64,000 nucleotides of DNA. Source: Rhodoferax sp. AJA081-3 (GTDB lineage Bacteria > Pseudomonadota > Gammaproteobacteria > Burkholderiales > Burkholderiaceae_C). Where the stretch lies: NCBI RefSeq assembly GCF_017798165.1, contig NZ_CP059068.1:3038001-3102000 (forward strand), written 5' to 3'. Position numbers and translations under genes: made by a program. Below, piece after piece: positions 62,245 to 64,000 of this stretch. Under the pieces are notes generated by a model, which saw only the letters and a program-made list of their open reading frames with translations, searched no databases and was not told where the DNA came from. Every line of letters starts with the position of its first letter. The stretch's first letter is position 1.

Positions 62245-63669
62245 ATGAACGCTCCCACGCCCCCCCTGCATTTATTGCCTGAAGTGAACCAGCGCCCGGT
62301 TCCGCCGGAATTGGTTGAGGCGCTGCAAGCGCAATTCGGCACGCGCTGCTCCACGGCCCTGGTCGTGCGCGAGCAGCACGGGCGGGACGAATCTTCGTTC
62401 GACGTGCCACCGCCTGGCGCCGTGGTCTTTGCCCACAGCACGGCCGAGGTCGCCCAGGTAGTCAAGCTGGCGGCGCAGTACCAGGTGCCGGTCATTCCCT
62501 TCGGCGTGGGCACCTCGCTGGAGGGTCATTTGCTGGCCGTGCAGGGCGGCATCAGCCTGGATGTGAGCCAGATGAACAAGGTGTTGTCCATCAACGCCGA
62601 AGACCTGACGGTGACGGTGCAGCCCGGCGTGACCCGCAAGCAGCTCAATGACGAGGTCAAGTCCACCGGTCTCTTCTTCCCCATAGACCCCGGCGCTGAC
62701 GCCACGATTGGTGGCATGACCGCCACCCGCGCCAGCGGTACCAATGCCGTGCGCTACGGCACCATGCGTGAAAACGTGCTGGCACTGGAAGTGGTCACCG
62801 CCCAGGGCGAAACCATACGCACCGGCACCCACGCCAAGAAATCCAGCGCTGGCTACGACCTGACACGGCTGATGGTGGGCAGTGAAGGCACGCTGGGCGT
62901 GATCACCGAAGTGACCGTCAAGCTCTACCCGCTGCCCGAAGCCGTGATGGCGGCCACCTGCTGCTTCCCCAGCCTGGCCGATGCGGTCAACACCACGATA
63001 CAGATCATCCAGCTGGGCGTACCCATTGCGCGCTGCGAGCTGCTGGACTCCACCACCGTGAAGGTGGTCAATCAGCATTCCAAACTGAGCCTGCCCGAGA
63101 GCGCCATGCTGCTGATGGAATTCCACGGCTCACCGGCTGGCGTGCAGGAGCAGGTGGAAACGGTGCAGGCCATCGCTGCCGACAACAACGGCAGCGCCTT
63201 TGCCTGGGCCGCCACCCCCGAAGAGCGCACCAAGCTATGGACCGCGCGGCACAACGCCTACTTTGCCGGCGTGCAGTCGCGCCCCGGCTGCAAGGCCATC
63301 ACCACCGACACCTGTGTGCCGATCTCGCATCTGGCCGATGCGCTGCTGGACTCGGTGACCGAGGCACAAGAGGCGGGCATCCCCTACTTTTTGGTTGGCC
63401 ATGTGGGCGACGGCAACTTCCACATGGGCTACCTGATTGACCCCAATATCCCAGCCGAGCGCGAAACGGCCGAGCGGCTGAACCACCAGCTGGTGGAGCG
63501 CGCGCTCAAGTTGGGCGGCACCTGCACCGGTGAACACGGCGTGGGCCTGCACAAGCAGGGCTTCTTGGTGGCCGAGACCGGCGCGGGTGCGGTGGACATG
63601 ATGCGCGCCATCAAGCGGGCGTTGGACCCGCTGAACATCATGAACCCGGGGAAGATCTTTACGCTATAA
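62245..63669 (+). CDS. FAD-linked D-lactate/glycolate dehydrogenase (GlcD-like)
   Basis: A 474-residue FAD_binding_4/FAD-oxidase_C protein: FAD site PFGVGTSLEGHLLAVQGGISLD, GADATIGGMTATRASGTNAVRYGTM, KKSSAGYDLTRLMVGSEGTLGVITEVTVKLYP, and the C-terminal VGHVGDGNFH and CTGEHGVGLHKQGFL metal-site motifs. The closest type by eye is the LDHD/Dld2 D-lactate dehydrogenase, but GlcD of glycolate oxidase is very similar, and glcEF lie about 25 kb away without an adjacent glcD. CAGGAG lies eight bases before the ATG. Confidence 0.88.
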   Translation: MNAPTPPLHLLPEVNQRPVPPELVEALQAQFGTRCSTALVVREQHGRDESSFDVPPPGAVVFAHSTAEVAQVVKLAAQYQVPVIPFGVGTSLEGHLLAVQGGISLDVSQMNKVLSINAEDLTVTVQPGVTRKQLNDEVKSTGLFFPIDPGADATIGGMTATRASGTNAVRYGTMRENVLALEVVTAQGETIRTGTHAKKSSAGYDLTRLMVGSEGTLGVITEVTVKLYPLPEAVMAATCCFPSLADAVNTTIQIIQLGVPIARCELLDSTTVKVVNQHSKLSLPESAMLLMEFHGSPAGVQEQVETVQAIAADNNGSAFAWAATPEERTKLWTARHNAYFAGVQSRPGCKAITTDTCVPISHLADALLDSVTEAQEAGIPYFLVGHVGDGNFHMGYLIDPNIPAERETAERLNHQLVERALKLGGTCTGEHGVGLHKQGFLVAETGAGAVDMMRAIKRALDPLNIMNPGKIFTL

Positions 63670-63716
63670 ATTTGCTAGCTATTCAGATCCATCCGACGGG
63701 GGCTAGCGGCATAAAT
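63666..63716 (+). repeat. GGGGGCTAG dispersed repeat, copy 6
   Basis: AATTTGCTAGCTATT, then CCGACGGGGGCTAGCGGCATAAAT, filling the gap between two converging genes and starting within the stop region of the dehydrogenase gene. Confidence 0.75.
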
Positions 63717-63718
63717 CG

Positions 63719-64000
63719 CTACAACAACCTGTCTGCAGAGACATCTTCCTGTCGCACCCCCAAGGCGGCCATGGCTGTGGGCACCGGCAAGCCCCGCACC
63801 AGCGCCGCGGCCAGCTCACCCATGGCCGGCGCAGTCTGTATGCCATAACCCCCCTGCCCCGCCAGCCAGAAGAAGCCTGGCGCATCGGGCGCAAAACCCA
63901 CCACCGGCGTCTTGTCGGCCACAAACGACCGCAGCCCCGCCCACTTGCGCCGCACCTGGCGGATCTGCAGCGTGGTGGCGGTCTCGATACGGTCCACGGC
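63719..64000 (-). CDS. FAD-dependent amino-acid oxidase/dehydrogenase, C-terminus (partial)
   Basis: The frame is open at the window edge and ends at 63719. The visible part reads RKWAGLRSFVADKTPVVGFA, FFWLAGQGGYGIQTAPAMGELAA and LVRG, the C-terminal end of DAO-family FAD oxidoreductases (glycine oxidase / D-amino-acid dehydrogenase type), with GQGGYGIQTAPA close to the flavin. Substrate cannot be told from this part. Confidence 0.82.
   Translation of the reverse strand, partial: AVDRIETATTLQIRQVRRKWAGLRSFVADKTPVVGFAPDAPGFFWLAGQGGYGIQTAPAMGELAAALVRGLPVPTAMAALGVRQEDVSADRLL

Overview
The window is chromosomal DNA of a high-GC betaproteobacterium, most likely a member of the Comamonadaceae (Rhodoferax-like). 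The evidence is the gene content and order (MSHA-type pilus locus; torF-glnK-amtB; tonB-exbD-exbD-exbB; radA next to alr; ilvE, a zf-CHCC protein and waaF in a row) and two dispersed repeat families of a kind seen in that group. I ran no database search; family names come from motifs read by eye.

Layout. 1-7.5 kb: MSHA-type pilus genes with overlapping start and stop codons (mshQ end, mshI, a PilN-like gene, mshJ, mshK, mshL, mshM, mshN). 7.55-8.8 kb: a response-regulator/Ser-Thr-kinase fusion. 8.9-29.2 kb: comM, cut in two by an 18.8 kb mobile island. 29.4-32.1 kb: TorF-like porin, glnK and amtB behind a good sigma-54 promoter match. 32.2-37.1 kb: aldose epimerase, SMP-30 lactonase, ribosome hibernation factor, glcE and glcF. 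37.1-48.7 kb: a PAS-GGDEF-EAL protein, a VOC protein, an EVE remnant, a WYL regulator, glutathione peroxidase, a diguanylate cyclase, lplT, alr, a degenerate HD-GYP protein and radA behind a LexA-box match. 48.7-58.8 kb: ilvE, waaF, the TonB system, an M3 oligopeptidase, a thioesterase and acetoacetyl-CoA synthetase. 59-61.5 kb: a small lower-GC patch with a VanY-like peptidase, a barstar homologue and two unknown genes. 61.6-64 kb: cob(I)alamin adenosyltransferase, a D-lactate/glycolate dehydrogenase and the end of a FAD amino-acid oxidase.

The island (9539-28326) is the main discovery. It has 23-bp terminal inverted repeats (21/23 identical) starting TGTAGG, extra subterminal copies of the same core, and a GGGGG target duplication. 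Removing the element and one GGGGG restores a 1557-bp comM frame exactly. This is the end architecture of Tn7/Tn5053/Tn6022-type transposons, yet I find no transposase gene inside, so it looks non-autonomous.

Its cargo is, on the minus strand, a compact toxin-complex (Tc)-like operon: a membrane protein, a short TcA-like subunit (956 aa), two PQQ-type beta-propeller proteins, a 2037-aa SpvB/TcB-RHS (TcC-like) protein whose variable tip ends in an HELRH metalloprotease motif, and a small lipoprotein-like gene placed where an immunity gene would sit. The two propeller proteins have unrelated-looking N-terminal halves but C-terminal halves that are identical over 966 bp except for two amino-acid-changing bases, with a copied 5' stub of the RHS gene between them. 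A second cargo block holds an RNase H-like protein coupled to a Ser/Thr kinase, and a MESH1-type HD hydrolase beside an IS3-family fragment.

A separate curiosity is a dispersed repeat of about 50 bp ending in GGGGGCTAGAGGC. Three of its six copies lie inside conserved genes (glcE, alr, acetoacetyl-CoA synthetase), all in the same reading frame.
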